A DNA stretch of 64,000 nucleotides from Cordilura impudica (Eukaryota; Arthropoda; Insecta; Diptera; Scathophagidae). A program made the position numbers and the translations under genes. The number at the start of each line of letters is the position of its first letter. Position 1 is the first letter of the stretch. Shown here piece after piece: positions 1-11,794 of this stretch. The stretch lies in NCBI GenBank assembly GCA_963682025.1, contig OY821519.1:69075525-69139524 (forward strand). The letters are read 5' to 3'. The notes under the pieces were generated by a model. It saw nothing but the letters and a program-made list of their open reading frames with translations. It ran no database searches and had not been told where the DNA came from.

Positions 1-462
1 CCGAGATATGACGGTTTTAAATTTTGGGTTATATGGGCGGGACCAGCCCCCTTGCCCACTAACAACCTTATATAGTTAAGGACTTATTATTTCGCAAAGA
101 TATACTTCTGTGAAAATTTCATGACGATCCTTCCAGTAGTTTAGAAGATTTTACGATTTTTTATTTTTCTAAAAAGGGGCGTGTTCCCGCCCACTTTTCT
201 TCTGGTATGTATTTCTATTTATGCCAATACCATATTTACCAAATATGACCGCTGTAGGTCAAAAAATTTCCGAGATATGACGATTTAAAGATTTGGGTTA
301 TATGGGCGTGGCACCGCCCCTTTGTCAAATTAAAAATTTGTATAGCCTATTATTCCTTCCAGAGTCACAGTAACACGCTGTGAAAATTTCAGGAAGATCG
401 GTTCAGGGGTTTGGCCTCCTATAAAGCACAAACAAACCCACATTCATTTTTATATATATAGA
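1..462 (-). mobile_element. Helitron-like non-autonomous element, 5' end (left part outside window)
   Basis: Read on the minus strand, the element begins at 462 with TCTATATATATAAAAATG, preceded by A. It continues into a GTTTGTTTG stretch and a line resembling 'gatcttcctgaaattttcacag', which recurs at 10910 and 12172. A TC start after an A is the Helitron signature, and the 12172 relative has both ends. Internal GGGCG-rich motifs repeat. The 3' end lies outside the window. No coding capacity is seen. Confidence 0.6.
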
Positions 463-489
463 TTGAAAGCAGATTAATTATAATTTAAG

Positions 490-1096
490 GTAAAATGGGG
501 CGAAAAAGGGTGATTTGGTAATAAAAAAAATGTATGACTACTGTACCTGTAGATAAAAAGTGTATAAAACTTTAGGTAAATACATATTACAAAAAAAGTA
601 TTTTGTATAGCAAGCATTGTTAGTGGTATAAGTAAGCATCTGAATTAAAAAAATGGGGCGGTGAAGTGGGCATGGTTCATAGTTATATGGCGACGTTAAC
701 AGTAATAAAAGCAATATACTATCATATAAAAAAAAATCCGTTGGAAGGAACAAATTTGTACAGAGAACAAAAAGTTTAAAACTTTCAAACAAAATTTGGC
801 GTGAAAAGGGGCGTGAAAGGGAGCGTGGCGTAAGAAATGTTTATTTCTACCTCGCCTGGAGTATAATGTGTACACAATTTGAAGTAAATCTGTTAAAAAC
901 TATATGGGAGCAATTACATAATTTTAAAAAAGTGGGCGTAAAAGTGGGCGTGGTCAAAAAAAAGTACCCTATTAATCATACCAGAGTCCCAGTTACATGC
1001 TTTGAAAATTTCAGGAATATCGGTCCAGAGGTTTGGTCTCCTATAAGGTACAAACAAACAAATAAACAAACACACATTCCATTTTATATATATAGA
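490..1096 (-). mobile_element. Helitron-like non-autonomous element, second copy
   Basis: The minus-strand 5' end at 1096 reads TCTATATATATAAAATGG after an A. It is followed by the GTTTGTTTATTTG repeat and the 'cctgaaattttcaaagc' line shared with the first copy. Several GTGGGCG motifs follow. No CTAG-type 3' end was found, so the left boundary is approximate. Short reading frames inside look like chance frames. Confidence 0.55.
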
Positions 1097-1179
1097 TGTA
1101 TATATATATAAAGTCTTTATAGAAAGTATTTGTACTTTTCTTATAAGATATTGAGATCATGGTTAGTTAATGGCCATGG

Positions 1180-3131
1180 AAAACTGAAAAACAGTTACGA
1201 TGCTTGTTTGGGCATAAATTTACCTTAGATTTTTCTCAAAAAATATAAGATAAGCTCGAACTTCCAGCCAGCGCCAGCTTACATCGCTGCTGATGGTATA
1301 AGAGCTGCATTAGGATGTTTCTTCTTAGCTTCTATTTCCTGCGACAGGTGACTCGAATAACGTCCAAGGTGTTATAATGTTTGACTGGCTCTACACAAAC
1401 TCACTAAAACTTCAACACGGAAATCCGATAAAAATAAAGTTTTGTTCTCACTTCGATCTTTTGAAATGCATTTGTACAGCAGCACAAGTTGACTGTTGTA
1501 ATATTTCTTAGAACGGAGTTTAGTTTTATGGCGTCCAATTAGGTTGTCACGTAGATCAACACCAAACATGTGTATGTTGTACATCTTTACGATATTTGGA
1601 TGCTCCACTTCAATCACTCATTTATTCTTCCTATCATATCTTCGAGCAGTATAAGCTGGACACTTTCCAGAATAGGTCGAAAGCAAATAAGCCAATTTCG
1701 TGTCTTTCCAAACTACCGAACTTACATCAACGCCTTCTACGGTACACGTGAACTCATGACAAGTTCCTCTGGGTTCAGTTTTCATGGAACGCTCTGTTGG
1801 AAACTTACACGATGGTAGAATATCTCGTCGTACAGTGTAATGTTTAGTATGCCGATTTTATGCTGTTCCATAACGAAGTTCTGTGGTTTTCTGGAATAAC
1901 CGCGTATGTCCATTTTTGTCAGTTTTTAGTTGATGCCAAATATATTTTTAACGCTCTTTACATGTGTTCAATTTTTTTAAAAAAAATATTGACCATTTCT
2001 TCAAATAACGACGTAACTTAAATGTTTATTAAATTAATTTGCAGCACTAACGACGTATGTCAACCTACGTTTGATCGCTGACAAACTATTTTCTCAGAAA
2101 ACGACACATAGCGACATACGTTGTTATTGATGAAAAAAAAATGCAAAATAATTTTGGATTATTTTTCAGTTTATAACCCCACTTATAAAAACTTGTGTGT
2201 TTATTTCTGTTATTTTTTGTCACTATTATTCTTGATACGTTGTTATATTCTCATCCTAAGTCCCGTTAACTTTTTGCTGACGAACAAAAAAATCCATTTT
2301 TCAAGCAACAACAACTTATGTCTACATGGTTGGTTGCATTCGTAGATTTCTTGTTCAAAGAAAACGACATTTGTCGACATAAGTTGTTTTGTCTGCACAC
2401 ACTTTAAGTGTAATTTACATATTGTCTTTTCGTCCTTCTCTAGGATCTATTCCTCTTTAGATTTTTGACTCAAAATTTTATATAAAGTATTTATTGCCCA
2501 TATCTACAGTACTGTTAAATAAAAAATTCTAAAAACTTTATATCGAGCCCACAATTTCAAATATAACGTTTTTTGGCTCTCCTGAACATTTTGTGTTTAT
2601 GACATACGCGGTTATTCTAGAAAACCACAGAGTTAACACGATAATTCATATTTCTTGGAGCATCGCGTAAAAGCTGGCGGACTATATTTCCAGCAAATCC
2701 CAATCAGTTTTCTGAAGTCATCCTTAATTCATTCTTCTGGCCAGCAAATATCTCAAATTTGTACATAAAGGAAGAGACACCACTAAAGCGAAGACACCGT
2801 TGAGTGCTGAAGAGTTTGATTTTTCCACAAAATTGTCCTAAATTTACATTTCAAATCATGAATTTCGTTTTTTGAGTTTGCAACAAATCGTTTCATTGTC
2901 GTTTAAAACCACGATTGGTATATCGTTTATATCGAAATCATCTATATCATCGTCATCTTCTGCATCATCGCCGGATAATTCGGTTGACAATAGGCATATT
3001 GTAGGGTTGCAGTTTTCCGAAAACTCTTCCTCGTCACTACCATTATTGTCCAAATCGATTTCGCTTTCGGAAAAGTGATTAACTAATCCAGTTATCAATT
3101 CGTCATTTAAACATTTACATTTAGATGACAT
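1180..3131 (-). pseudogene. piggyBac-type transposase remnant (piggyBac-1)
   Basis: DDE transposase relic of the piggyBac superfamily, whose active members cut and paste DNA at TTAA sites. The N-terminus (3131-2856, MSSKCKCLNDELITG) is strongly acidic with long D/E runs, as is usual in the family. The C-terminal part (1617-1372) contains IVKMYNIHMFGVDLRDNLIG followed by RSKKYY. This matches the family's 'YN-hMGGVDl-D' block with the last catalytic Asp, with Phe in place of the usual Gly. Intervening sequence is recognisable but carries many stops and frameshifts. A 750-bp MITE (1881-2630) interrupts the frame; removing it and one AGTT copy restores continuous reading (NYRV/NFVMEQHK). TTAA-flanked ends were not found. 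It is surely inactive. The family call is firm, the boundaries are not. Confidence 0.75.
1881..2630. mobile_element. 750-bp MITE with 4-bp target duplication, copy 1
   Basis: The ends are inverted repeats: CTGTGGTTTTCTGGAATAAC at 1881 and its complement (one mismatch) ending at 2630. The flanking AGTT (1877-1880 and 2631-2634) is a 4-bp target duplication, confirmed because its removal restores the interrupted piggyBac frame. The interior has short inverted motifs such as CGACGTATGTCAACC and CGACATTTGTCGACATAAG. There is no transposase. A second copy in the same orientation lies at 53909-54654. Confidence 0.85.
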
Positions 3132-4670
3132 GATTTATAGCTTGAAAAAATTTGTGTATAAATCTGTGGTTGCATGATACAATCATTTTTTATTTGCTCA
3201 ACACATAATATATCATATATGGTACAACCTAAACAACATATTTATGGATTAACAAAATATAAAATTTCACAAATACATGCTTTAATAAATATTGAAATAT
3301 ACGTTATAAAAAACAAAATACATAAATTTTTTTTTATGATTTCATTACCAATTACCTTAAAACTTACGAATTACATCAGCTTCTAAATAACACCTGCGCT
3401 CTCTGCGAATGTCACGATACAGCTGTTGGTTTAGAATAAATACGATCGCATATTCATTTAAATCTTATTTGATCTTGTACGTCGATATATTTTCCAATTT
3501 ACTATTGCAAATATTAGCATTATTTTGCGATTCCATGTGTAAAAATTGTAAAACTGTGGTTGTCTCATATATGATACAAGGGCTGAAACGATTCAAATAA
3601 AAAAGAGCCTATTGGGACGAAAGACATTTTGTGTCCAATTTTTATATCAAAATGTAGCTCAATTTGAAGTGATTGTTGACCGATACAGAATTTCAAAAAC
3701 CAAGTGGTTATCTTTTCTCTTTTGATTATTGTATTTAATTTGTATTTAACATTTCCTATTAAAATATATCATATTTAGATTTTATAGTCTGTATTTCAAA
3801 TTAATGTTGATTTTAACCTTACAAAACTATTTACCACTGCTTAGCAACATACGTAGCATTTGCTAAAGAAGAAGAAAAACAAGAAGGTGATAAAGTTGTC
3901 AACCACTTGTTGATAAATGATGTCAAGCTCAAAATCTTAATGGAATGGCATGTGTGCCAAAGCATCACATATCACGTCAGCCAGTCAGCCACCTAAGCCA
4001 GACCGAGTCGAGTATTTGCTGCACGTTCGCTAATCACAACATAAATTTAATACTGTATCCTAAAATATTTTTATTATGAAAATTAACATTTCCGGCCTAA
4101 AAATGTAATTTATTTAACCATGGTTTGTTCAAGTAAGAAATCTCATTAGTTCCATTTACAAAAATTCTTCGTAAACTATTCACAATTTCAGTTTTTATTT
4201 TCATTTTCATCACATTCATATTAAATAATGGCGTTTTGTTGGTGTTATGCTAATTTCGTGTGAATATATATTTTTGTTTTTGGTGCGGCATTAGACAACC
4301 CGGAAGGACATTTATTGTTGATAGTTAGATGCAAGCCATTAAATACTCGTATTCTAACTACTGGAATTTCAACAAGTTTTAACAATAAAACAAATTTTCG
4401 AAGAGTCTACGAAAAAAAAGTAGACAATAATTTTAACGAACATGTGTTATGATTATCATTAAAGAATTCCATGCGGGCAGTCAACTCAGAAATTTAAGTT
4501 TTGTTAAAGTGCAAAAATGCGAATACTGGAAATAGCAAAATAAGAGATGCAGCTCACTTAAATGCCAAAGCTTTTATGATTTGTTTGGTAACAAGTTCAA
4601 TTTGCCGAATGATAATGATAAAACATTATTAATTAATTCACTAATTAATACCGTTTTTTGGAAATTGAAA
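3132..4670. other. AT-rich sequence, nothing recognised
   Basis: About 1.5 kb without a recognisable gene or terminal repeats. Short AT-rich frames (for example 3174-3386 and 3409-3600) have no family resemblance and the composition of noncoding DNA. The last bases form the target of the LINE insertion that follows. Confidence 0.5.
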
Positions 4671-4817
4671 ACATAAACAATGAGTGGTATCGAAAATTTA
4701 TCGATTTCATTAGTTTTTAATGGACGACAAACAATAATTACATCAGCTTATTCAGCAGATTATACTAATAAGTATAAAGACGATTTAGATATTTTGACAA
4801 ATATACCAACTGATTTT

Positions 4818-5303
4818 TATACCCTATACCACTATGTGGTTTGGGTATAATGACTTTGTGCTGCTGTTTGTAACAACCAAAAATATTTGACCTAGACCCA
4901 TCTTTAATTATACCGATCGAATCAGAATCACTTTCTGAGTTGATTTAACAATGTCCGTCCGTCCGTCCGTCCGTCCGTCTGTGTGTCCATGTAAAGCTTG
5001 TAATCAAACTGCAGGTCGCAAATATGAATATATTTTGATGAAATTTGGTATATAAGCTTTTATCGGCCATGGGATGAACGCTATTGAAATTGGTGAGAAT
5101 CGGTCCATGTTCAGACCTAGCCCCCATACAAATTACCCATATGAAATCGACATAAATTGCCATAAGATCCAAATTATATAGATCTTACTCAAATTGGGTT
5201 TGTATGCGTTCATTACATCCATTAATGAGTAGTCCAAAAATGATCCCTTTGACCCATATAGAGCTGCTTCCCGATCTTCACTTAAATCTATTAAAAAACA
5301 AAA
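4818..5303 (+). mobile_element. DINE-1-like (Helentron-associated) element, copy A, 5' part
   Basis: Starts with TATACCCTATACCACTATG and carries a (GTCC)n tract at about 4952-4978. It then follows the family consensus to the CAAAA at about 5303, where the copy stops being collinear. The missing 3' part lies next to it in inverted orientation (5304-5597). It is inserted in the endonuclease of LINE-1. Confidence 0.8.
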
Positions 5304-5597
5304 CAAGTAAGAAAATTATAGTCGGTCTAGACCGACTATACGATACCCTATACCATGCGTTTAAAAACCCTATCTCTTAGGCCCAACTAACTGGACATTG
5401 AAAATAAGCAAAAACCAAATTTGAGTGGGATTTTTATTAATTTTTTTGGCTGCAGATATGAAAAAGTTCATATCGGATGCTATATCTATAAAGGGACTAG
5501 GTCCAAAAATGGACCGATCCTGATCATGTTTGGTAAAGTCTCTTGTATTTTGCAAAAATATGTACAAACAAAATTTGAGAAGAATCAGTGCAATATT
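5304..5597 (-). mobile_element. Inverted 3' part of DINE-1-like copy A
   Basis: Minus-strand 3' terminal fragment: CAAGTAAG, the palindrome TAGTCGGTCTAGACCGACTA, then sequence up to AATCAGTGCAATATT. It starts exactly where copy A stops and ends directly against copy B. The simplest reading is inversion of copy A's own last ~294 bp rather than a separate insertion. Confidence 0.75.
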
Positions 5598-6388
5598 TAT
5601 ACCCTATACCACTATGTGGTTTGGGTATAATGACTTTGTGCTGCTGTTTGTAAGAACCAAAAATATTTGACCTAGACCCATCTTTAATTATACCGATCGA
5701 ATCAGAATCACTTTCTGAGTTGATTAAGCAATGTCCGTCCGTCCGTCCGTCCGTCCGTCCGTCCGTCTGTGTGTCCATGTAAAGCTTGTAATCAAACTGC
5801 AGGTCGCAAATATGAACATATTTTGATGAAATTTGGTATATAAGCTTTTATCGGCCACAGGATGAACGCTATTGAAATTGGTGAGAATCGGTCCATGTTC
5901 AGACCTAGCCTCCATACAAATTACCCATATGAAATCGACATAAATTGCCATAAGTTCCAAATTATCATATAGATCTTACTCAAATTGGGTTTGTATGCAT
6001 TCATTACATCCATTAATGAGTAGTCCAAAAATGATCCCTTTGACCCCATATAGAGCTGCTTCCCGATCTTCACTTAAATCTATTAAAAAACAAAAATATT
6101 GCACTGATTCTTTCAAATTTCGTTTGTATATATTTTTCCAAAATACAAGAGACTTTACCAAACATGATCAGGATCGGTCCATATTTGGACCTAGTCCCTA
6201 TATAGATATAGCATCCGATATGAACTTTTTCATATCTGCAGCCAAAAAAATTAATAAAAATCCCACTCAAATTTGGTTTTTGCTTATTTTCTATGTCCAG
6301 TTAGTTGGGCCTAAGAGATAGGGTTTCTAAACGCATGGTATAGGGTATCATATAGTCGGTCTTGACCGACTATAAATTTCTTACTTGT
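5598..6388 (+). mobile_element. DINE-1-like (Helentron-associated) element, copy B, full length
   Basis: Full 791-bp copy with all parts of the family. It has a 5' TATACCCTATACCACTATG block, a (GTCC)n microsatellite at about 5732-5766, and a core. An inverted version of the 5' block (GGTATAGGGTAT) follows, then a near-perfect palindrome TAGTCGGTCTTGACCGACTA and the end CTTACTTGT. Drosophila DINE-1/INE-1 has the same plan (TATACCC start, GTCC-type microsatellite, 3' hairpin, TTTCTTGTTT end) and is mobilised by Helentron rolling-circle enzymes. That assignment is by analogy of structure. No protein is encoded; apparent frames such as 5995-6321 recur in other copies because the repeat is shared. 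Confidence 0.85.
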
Positions 6389-7055
6389 TTTGTTTTCGGT
6401 GGTTTGTATGCCCGCCATTTAAGCTCGAATTGTGAATCAAATAACTCTGCAGGGACAACACTTTTTAGTCACCACAATCGATCCAATTATTATATATACT
6501 ATCCAGCATTTAGCACTCGTTATGATCAAACTTCCAATCCATCTTCACCATCTACAATTGACATTCTTCTTTCAAACTCAAGCCTGCCGATATCTAATTT
6601 AGAAATACATCCAAATGAGCTTCTTTCTGATCATGTACCTGTTACTTGTTATATATACGGCCATTTAAAAGGGACACCTAATCAAATACCATTATATCAC
6701 TTAGCTGATTGGACACTCATCAGAAGATTAGTTGATAGAGAAATTACGGAAAACATTTTGTGTCAAGAGCTAACACATAATAATATTAACTCACATTTGG
6801 TTAAAGTTATTACTACGATAAACAATGCCGTTAAAAAAAATACCAATAGGAGAAAATAGAGGCTGGCAAAGAAAACTTTCCGATTTAAGTCTAGATCTAA
6901 TAAGACAACGCAAATGATACCAACGCAAATTACTAAGATCCTCCGACACTGATAGGAGACAAACACTTATTGCCGTACTTAAGCAATTAAAAAAGCTAAT
7001 TGAGTTTAACATTAATCGAGACCTGAACGAAAACTGGGCTAAATTTATATCTAAA

Positions 7056-8490
7056 TTGCCCACAGGCAGTAAGAAATTTTGGAAGATTTCCAAATGTATA
7101 AAAGGCAAACGGTCAACTATCCCCGACCTAATAATTGACGACAACGAACATGTTGATAATATGGGAAAAGCCAACATTATTGCTGATGTATTCCTACAAT
7201 CTCATAAAATTACATTAAACACTAGTTCGCCAATGGAGAAAAAAGTTAAAAAAGTCATTAGTAGTCTGGATAATAACAATGAAGTATTAAATGATCACGC
7301 TACGAGTATACTAACCGATGCTAACGAATTAATAGAAATAACTTCCAAATTTAAAAACAATAAGGCGCCTGGCCTAGATAATATTCAATGTGTTGTTTTA
7401 TACAAAATGCCGACATCCTTCTTTCAAGCTCTAGCCAAAATATTTAATTTTTGCCTTAAGAATGGTTATTTTCCAGCAAGATTTAAGATAGCCAAAATAG
7501 TACCAGTGCCTAAAAAGGCAAGAACCCGAAGTTGCCGAATAGCTACAGACCCATAAGCATGCTAAGTATTTTAGATAAACTTCTTGAAAAAATCATTCTG
7601 CTTCGCTTGTTGTCTTTCACTGAGACATACAATATTATAGTATTACTTGATATTGAAAAATCGTTCGATTCGATTTGGCATGAGGGCCTTATCTATAAGC
7701 TTAAGATTTTTATCCCAACGATCGTTCCTTGTTTGCAATGAAGGGAGCTATTCAAGTCAGCGAAATATTCCAGCTGGTCTTCCACAAGGCTCGGTGTTGT
7801 CACCTACGCTATATGGATTATGCACCTCAGATATTATTATAAAAAGCAATTATGACGCTGCTTTTTATGCGTTCATTTGTAGTGGTAAACTGTCTAATGC
7901 AATTATTGAAAAAAATGGAACAATCCTTAAAAAATGCTGAAAAATACTTTAACAAATGGAAAATAAAAATAAACCATGGAAAAACTCAGGCTATTATCTT
8001 CCCATTTAACAAATCACCCAAACGAATACCTAGTATTCCGCTGCAAGTTCAAGGAAATTCTGTTGCAATAAAGGATTCAGTTAAATATTTAGGAGTGGTT
8101 TTTTGATAAAAAATTAATATTCAAAGAACATGTCCATCATGTTGCTGAGAAGGCAATAAAATGTGGGAGAGCTTTATATCCGCTGTTAAATAAGAAATCG
8201 GTACTAAATTTGAAAAACAAGCTCATGTTGTATAAAATGTGTATACGACCAATAATGACACAGTTGTCAAGCTTGGTTCCCAAAAACAGCAAAATCGCAT
8301 ATCATTAAGCTCCAAATAATTCAAAACAAGCATCTAAAGATCATCCATAATCTTAATTTTCGATACTCTACACTACGCTTACATGACAAGAGTGATCATA
8401 AAACAATAACTACCATGATGAGGGATCTGACTCTGTCATTCAACGAGAGATGCATACAGTCTAATTATGATATTATAAGGAATTTATCAT
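7056..8490 (+). pseudogene. LINE-1 reverse transcriptase, Jockey type, decayed
   Basis: Reverse transcriptase blocks appear in order but in different frames. NNKAPGLDNIQC and the PARFKIAKIVPVPKK block lie in 7056-7556. SYRPISMLSILDKLLEKII follows at 7535. LLDIEKSFDSIWHEGL (normally D-SKAFD-VWH) lies near 7648, and AGLPQGSVLSPTLYGL near 7770. The catalytic FADD box is missing; the position reads FYAFI. Sequence between RLLSFTETYN and LLDIEKS is deleted. The tail (KTQAIIFPF, VKYLGVVF, then KLIFKEHV after a stop at 8104) matches the Jockey C-terminal region. At least four frame breaks make it a dead copy. Confidence 0.85.
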
Positions 8491-8722
8491 AATAACTTAA
8501 CTTCGTAATTTTTATTTAAAATTACTTTATTTTTCTCTTAAAGGATTTTTATACCTATTTTTCCTCCTTAACTGTGATATTTTAGTTTATTTAAGGCCCT
8601 GCCATATTGTTATTAATTGTTGAAATACTTATGTAAAATCTCATGACATGTAATTATAACTTTAAAAAGAAACTCGAGAAACTCAATAAATTTTAATAAA
8701 AAAAAAAAAACATAAACAATGA

Positions 8723-9740
8723 TTATTTTATTTTTTATGGGATCGTCTTTTTTGTTAAATCTGTTTCAAAAAAACACTTTTGTATTAAAAAGTTTAAGAT
8801 TTAACTAGTTTGTTGAAAGCCGCCTAAGTCGGTTGTGGAAAAATGATAAAAATTCCTTCTTAATAAAATACATTTTTTTTTAAACGGGACTGTTTTTTAG
8901 GTTGTCTTAAACAAACACTACGATACTTTTTTCAGAAAAGGTACTTTTAAAGAAAAAGTACTTTTTTAACAAATGTTCTTTTTTAGAGAAGGCACTTTTT
9001 TAGAAAAGGTGCTTTTTGTCAATACGAACTTTTTTATGTAATTGAATTTTTTCAAGCAAAAGTAATTTTTTAAGAAGAGTAATTTTTAAAAAAGTGTGCC
9101 TTTTCCAGAAAAAGTACCTCTTTTAGAAAATGTATTTGTTAATAAAAGGAACTTTTTTTAGGAAAAGAATTTTTTGGGGAGAATTTATTTTTTTAAGTAA
9201 AGTCACTTTTTTGCTTAATGTAAAGCTTAATGTTTAAGAAAATGTAATTTTTGAAGAAAGGGACTTTCTTAAGAGAAAAACTATTTGTTAAAGGAAATTC
9301 ACTTTATAAAGAAAATGTACCTTTTAAACATTAGATACTTTTTAAAGAAAACTTAATTTTTATAGAAAAAGGTGCTTTTATAACAAAATTCATTTTATGA
9401 ACAAAACTTACTTCTCTAACAAAAGGTTCGTTTTTAACAAAATATACTTCAAAAATAGCAAATATAAGCCATTTTTAAATAAAATGCAACTTTCTAACAA
9501 AATGTACTTTTTTAATAAAAGCTAAGTTTTTAGCAAAATGTCCTTTTTTAAGAAAAGGTATTTTTTTAAGAAAAAGTATTTATTTTGGAATAATTGTTTT
9601 GGGAAAAATTACTTTTTAATTTTTTTTTTTTTGGGAAGAATTACTTTTTTTTAAATATTCATATTTTTAAAAAAGCAACTTTTTAAAATAATCTAACCCA
9701 TAAAAACAAAGTTTCTGTTGAAACTCTTTCTTTCCTTATG
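8723..9740. repeat. Degenerate AAAAGTACTTTTTTA minisatellite
   Basis: About 1 kb of variants of a roughly 18-20-bp unit built around AAAAGTACTTTTTTAAG, with GTAC or GTGC cores every 15-30 bases. No gene, terminal repeat or target duplication is seen. The same unit resumes after 10340, so it brackets the GTGAC tandem array. Confidence 0.6.
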
Positions 9741-9754
9741 CATACGAGTTTTGA

Positions 9755-10340
9755 AAATCTCCGTGACTGTGTGTGACTATCTTAAAATTTATCTTTGGCC
9801 ACAACAAGTCTATGGACAAAGTTTCAGATCGATCGGATGAGGGGAAGTGAGGATTTAATCTCTCCGTGATTGTGCGTGACTATGCATGACTGTGGGTGAA
9901 TATGTCAAAGTTAATCTTTTTTCACAGCAAGTCTATCGACCAACTTTCAGATCGATCGGATAAGTGGAAATGTCTTTAAATCACTCCGTGACTGTGCGTG
10001 ACTCTGTGGAAGTTAATATTTCTTTACAGCAAGTATACACCGACCAAGTTTCAGAATGATTTGATGAGGCGAAATCCATTTTAAGTCTCTCTGTGACTGT
10101 GCGTGACCATGCGTGACTGTGCGTGACAAAGTCAAACTAAATCTTTTTTTCACAGCAAGTGTATGAACCAAGTTTCAGATGGATCGGATGAGGGGAAGTG
10201 ATATTTAGATCACTCCGTGACAGTGCGTGACTATGCGTGACTACCCCAAAATTAATCTTTTTTCACAACAATAGTATGGGCAAGATTCAGATCAATTGGA
10301 TAAGGGGAATGGGGTTGACCCACGACAGACAGACAGATAG
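9755..10340 (+). repeat. Tandem array, ~100-127-bp unit with CGTGACTGTGCGTGAC
   Basis: Five diverged units start near 9770, 9862, 9987, 10087 and 10214. Each has CTCCGTGACTGTGCGTGAC, then a TTAATCTTTTTTCACAGCAAG line, then CAGATCGATCGGATGAGG. The array ends in a (GACA)n tract at about 10322-10360. It is noncoding in all frames. Its TGCGTGAC core resembles the GCGTGA motifs at the ends of the adjacent hAT element. Confidence 0.75.
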
Positions 10341-10700
10341 ACAGACTGACAGACAGACAGAGATTTTGTATTTTAAGAAACGCTGCTTTCTAAAGAATTT
10401 ATTTTCTTTAAAAAAAAAGTACTTTTTAAAAATTTAAACTTTCTTGTGTAATGTAATTCCTTCTTAGAAAATATACTTTTTAAGTTAAAGCGACTTTTTT
10501 AAGAAAATTAACCTTTGCAGTAAAATAATTTTTTTATGTACGTAATTCTTTTAATTTCTAGGAAAACATAATTCCTCAAGATAAAGCAATTTTTAAAGAA
10601 AAGGTGAATTTTTAAAAAAATTTTGCTTTTTAAGAAAAGGAACTTATGTAGAAAAAGATCTTACTTATGATATGGTGCATTATAATGAAAAGGTATTTTT
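10341..10700. repeat. Continuation of AAAAGTACTTTTT minisatellite
   Basis: Same degenerate AT-rich unit as 8723-9740, on the other side of the GTGAC array. Nothing else is recognised up to the hAT target duplication at 10702. Confidence 0.5.
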
Positions 10701-10909
10701 GATGTTAAACTAGAGAGTGATTTTCAGCTCTGGGCACGCATGCTCACGCTCCAAAATTTTCCGTTCACGCACAGTCACGTTAAACAAAATATTTAAAGCT
10801 CAAGTCACGCGCGCTCACGGCTGCAGATTTTTGGATCACGCACGATGACTCAACGCAAATTTCAAAAAGCGTTCAATCCATTTTTTTTTCTGGAAAAATC
10901 TTTGAATTA

Positions 10910-11790
10910 TCTATACTAATATAATAAAGAGGTAATGTGTGTTTGTTTGTTTGTTTGTTTGTAGGAGGTAATCTCCGTAACTACCCATCTGATCTTCCTG
11001 AAATTTTCACAGAGTCTTACTGCGAATATGGGAAGTGCTATAGGCTGTAATTTTTTTAGTATTTTTAGTGGGCGTGGTACCTCCCACACAAAGTAAATTT
11101 TTAATATCATATAACTATATTGAGTACTGTGATAGAGAGAGCTTTTCAAATTTGTCTGATGGCACCTATTATTAACGTGAGTAGTCGGACAAAAAATGGG
11201 CAGTATCGGACCAACGGGCGTGGCACCTGCCATACAAAGTAAATATAAAATGCCATATATCTGGAGTGCGGTAATAGTGAGAGTTTTGGGACTTTGTGTG
11301 AGCCCATAAGTTATTCATGTGATTAGTTAGACAAAAAATGGGCGTGATCCGAGCAGTGGGCGTTGCACCGCCCATACAAAGTAAATATATCATATAACTG
11401 GTGTACTTAAAAGGGAAGCTTTGACACTTTGCACGACCCCATCAGATCTTAGTATGAGTAGTCGGACAAAAAATTGACGTGTTCACACCATTGGGCGTGG
11501 CACTCCTTATGCAAAGTAACTATTTAATGTCATATATCTGGAGTACTGCAAAAAAGAGAGCTTTGTGGCTTTGCGTGAGCCCATAGGTTCTTTGTGTGAT
11601 TAGTCGAACAAAAAAATGGGCGTGATTGAAGCAGTGGGCGTAGCACCGCTCAGGCAAAGCAGATATCTAATATCATCTAATCTATCTAATATCCACATTT
11701 TGCACGAGTCCATCAGATATTAATGTGAGTAGTCCAATAAAAATTGGGCGGGATGGGATTTGTGGTCGTGGCACCTCCTATATAAAAAAA
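10910..11790 (+). mobile_element. Helitron-like element with internal ~140-bp tandem units
   Basis: Starts TCTATACTAATATAATAAAG at 10910 after an A, the same 5' end as the complete element at 12172. From 11071 the interior is a series of diverged units, each starting GGGCGTGGCACC-like (about 11071, 11217, 11358, 11494, 11636 and 11764). Each unit repeats 'catacaaagtaaat', 'catatatctggagtac' and 'gtagtcggacaaaaaa'. The 3' end was not found, so the right limit is approximate. Frames inside are repeat-derived. Confidence 0.65.
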
Positions 11791-11794
11791 AAGA

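Larger units (their letters stand above)
4685..6859 (+). pseudogene. LINE-1 apurinic-type endonuclease, split in two
   Basis: The first piece, 4685-4817, reads GIENLSISLVFNGRQTIITS and then AYSADYT...DDLDILTNI, the middle of an APE-type endonuclease. After the nested insertion the domain resumes at about 6389 with VFGGLYARHLSS (normally GDFNARH, so the catalytic D and N are lost). It continues to PSTIDILLSNSSLP and NELLSDHVPVTC, the family's DILL and SDH-PV blocks. In active elements this domain nicks target DNA to prime reverse transcription. The frame ends at 6859. The family call is secure and the protein is dead. Confidence 0.85.
4684..8709 (+). mobile_element. Jockey-type non-LTR retrotransposon, 5'-truncated (LINE-1)
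   Basis: The element is flanked by a perfect 13-bp target duplication ACATAAACAATGA (4671-4683 and 8710-8722). It ends with AATAAA and an A tract at 8689-8709, so it was reverse-transcribed from a polyadenylated RNA. It starts inside the endonuclease domain (5' truncation, typical of LINEs). It was later interrupted by DINE-1-like elements at 4818-6388. The order is therefore LINE first, DINE-1-like copies second. Confidence 0.9.

Noticed and set aside
5995..6321. A conserved ~65-108-residue protein (KKINKNPTQIWF...) repeated many times
   Set aside because: It recurs only because it lies in the DINE-1-like repeat. It is broken differently in each copy and has no start-site consistency.
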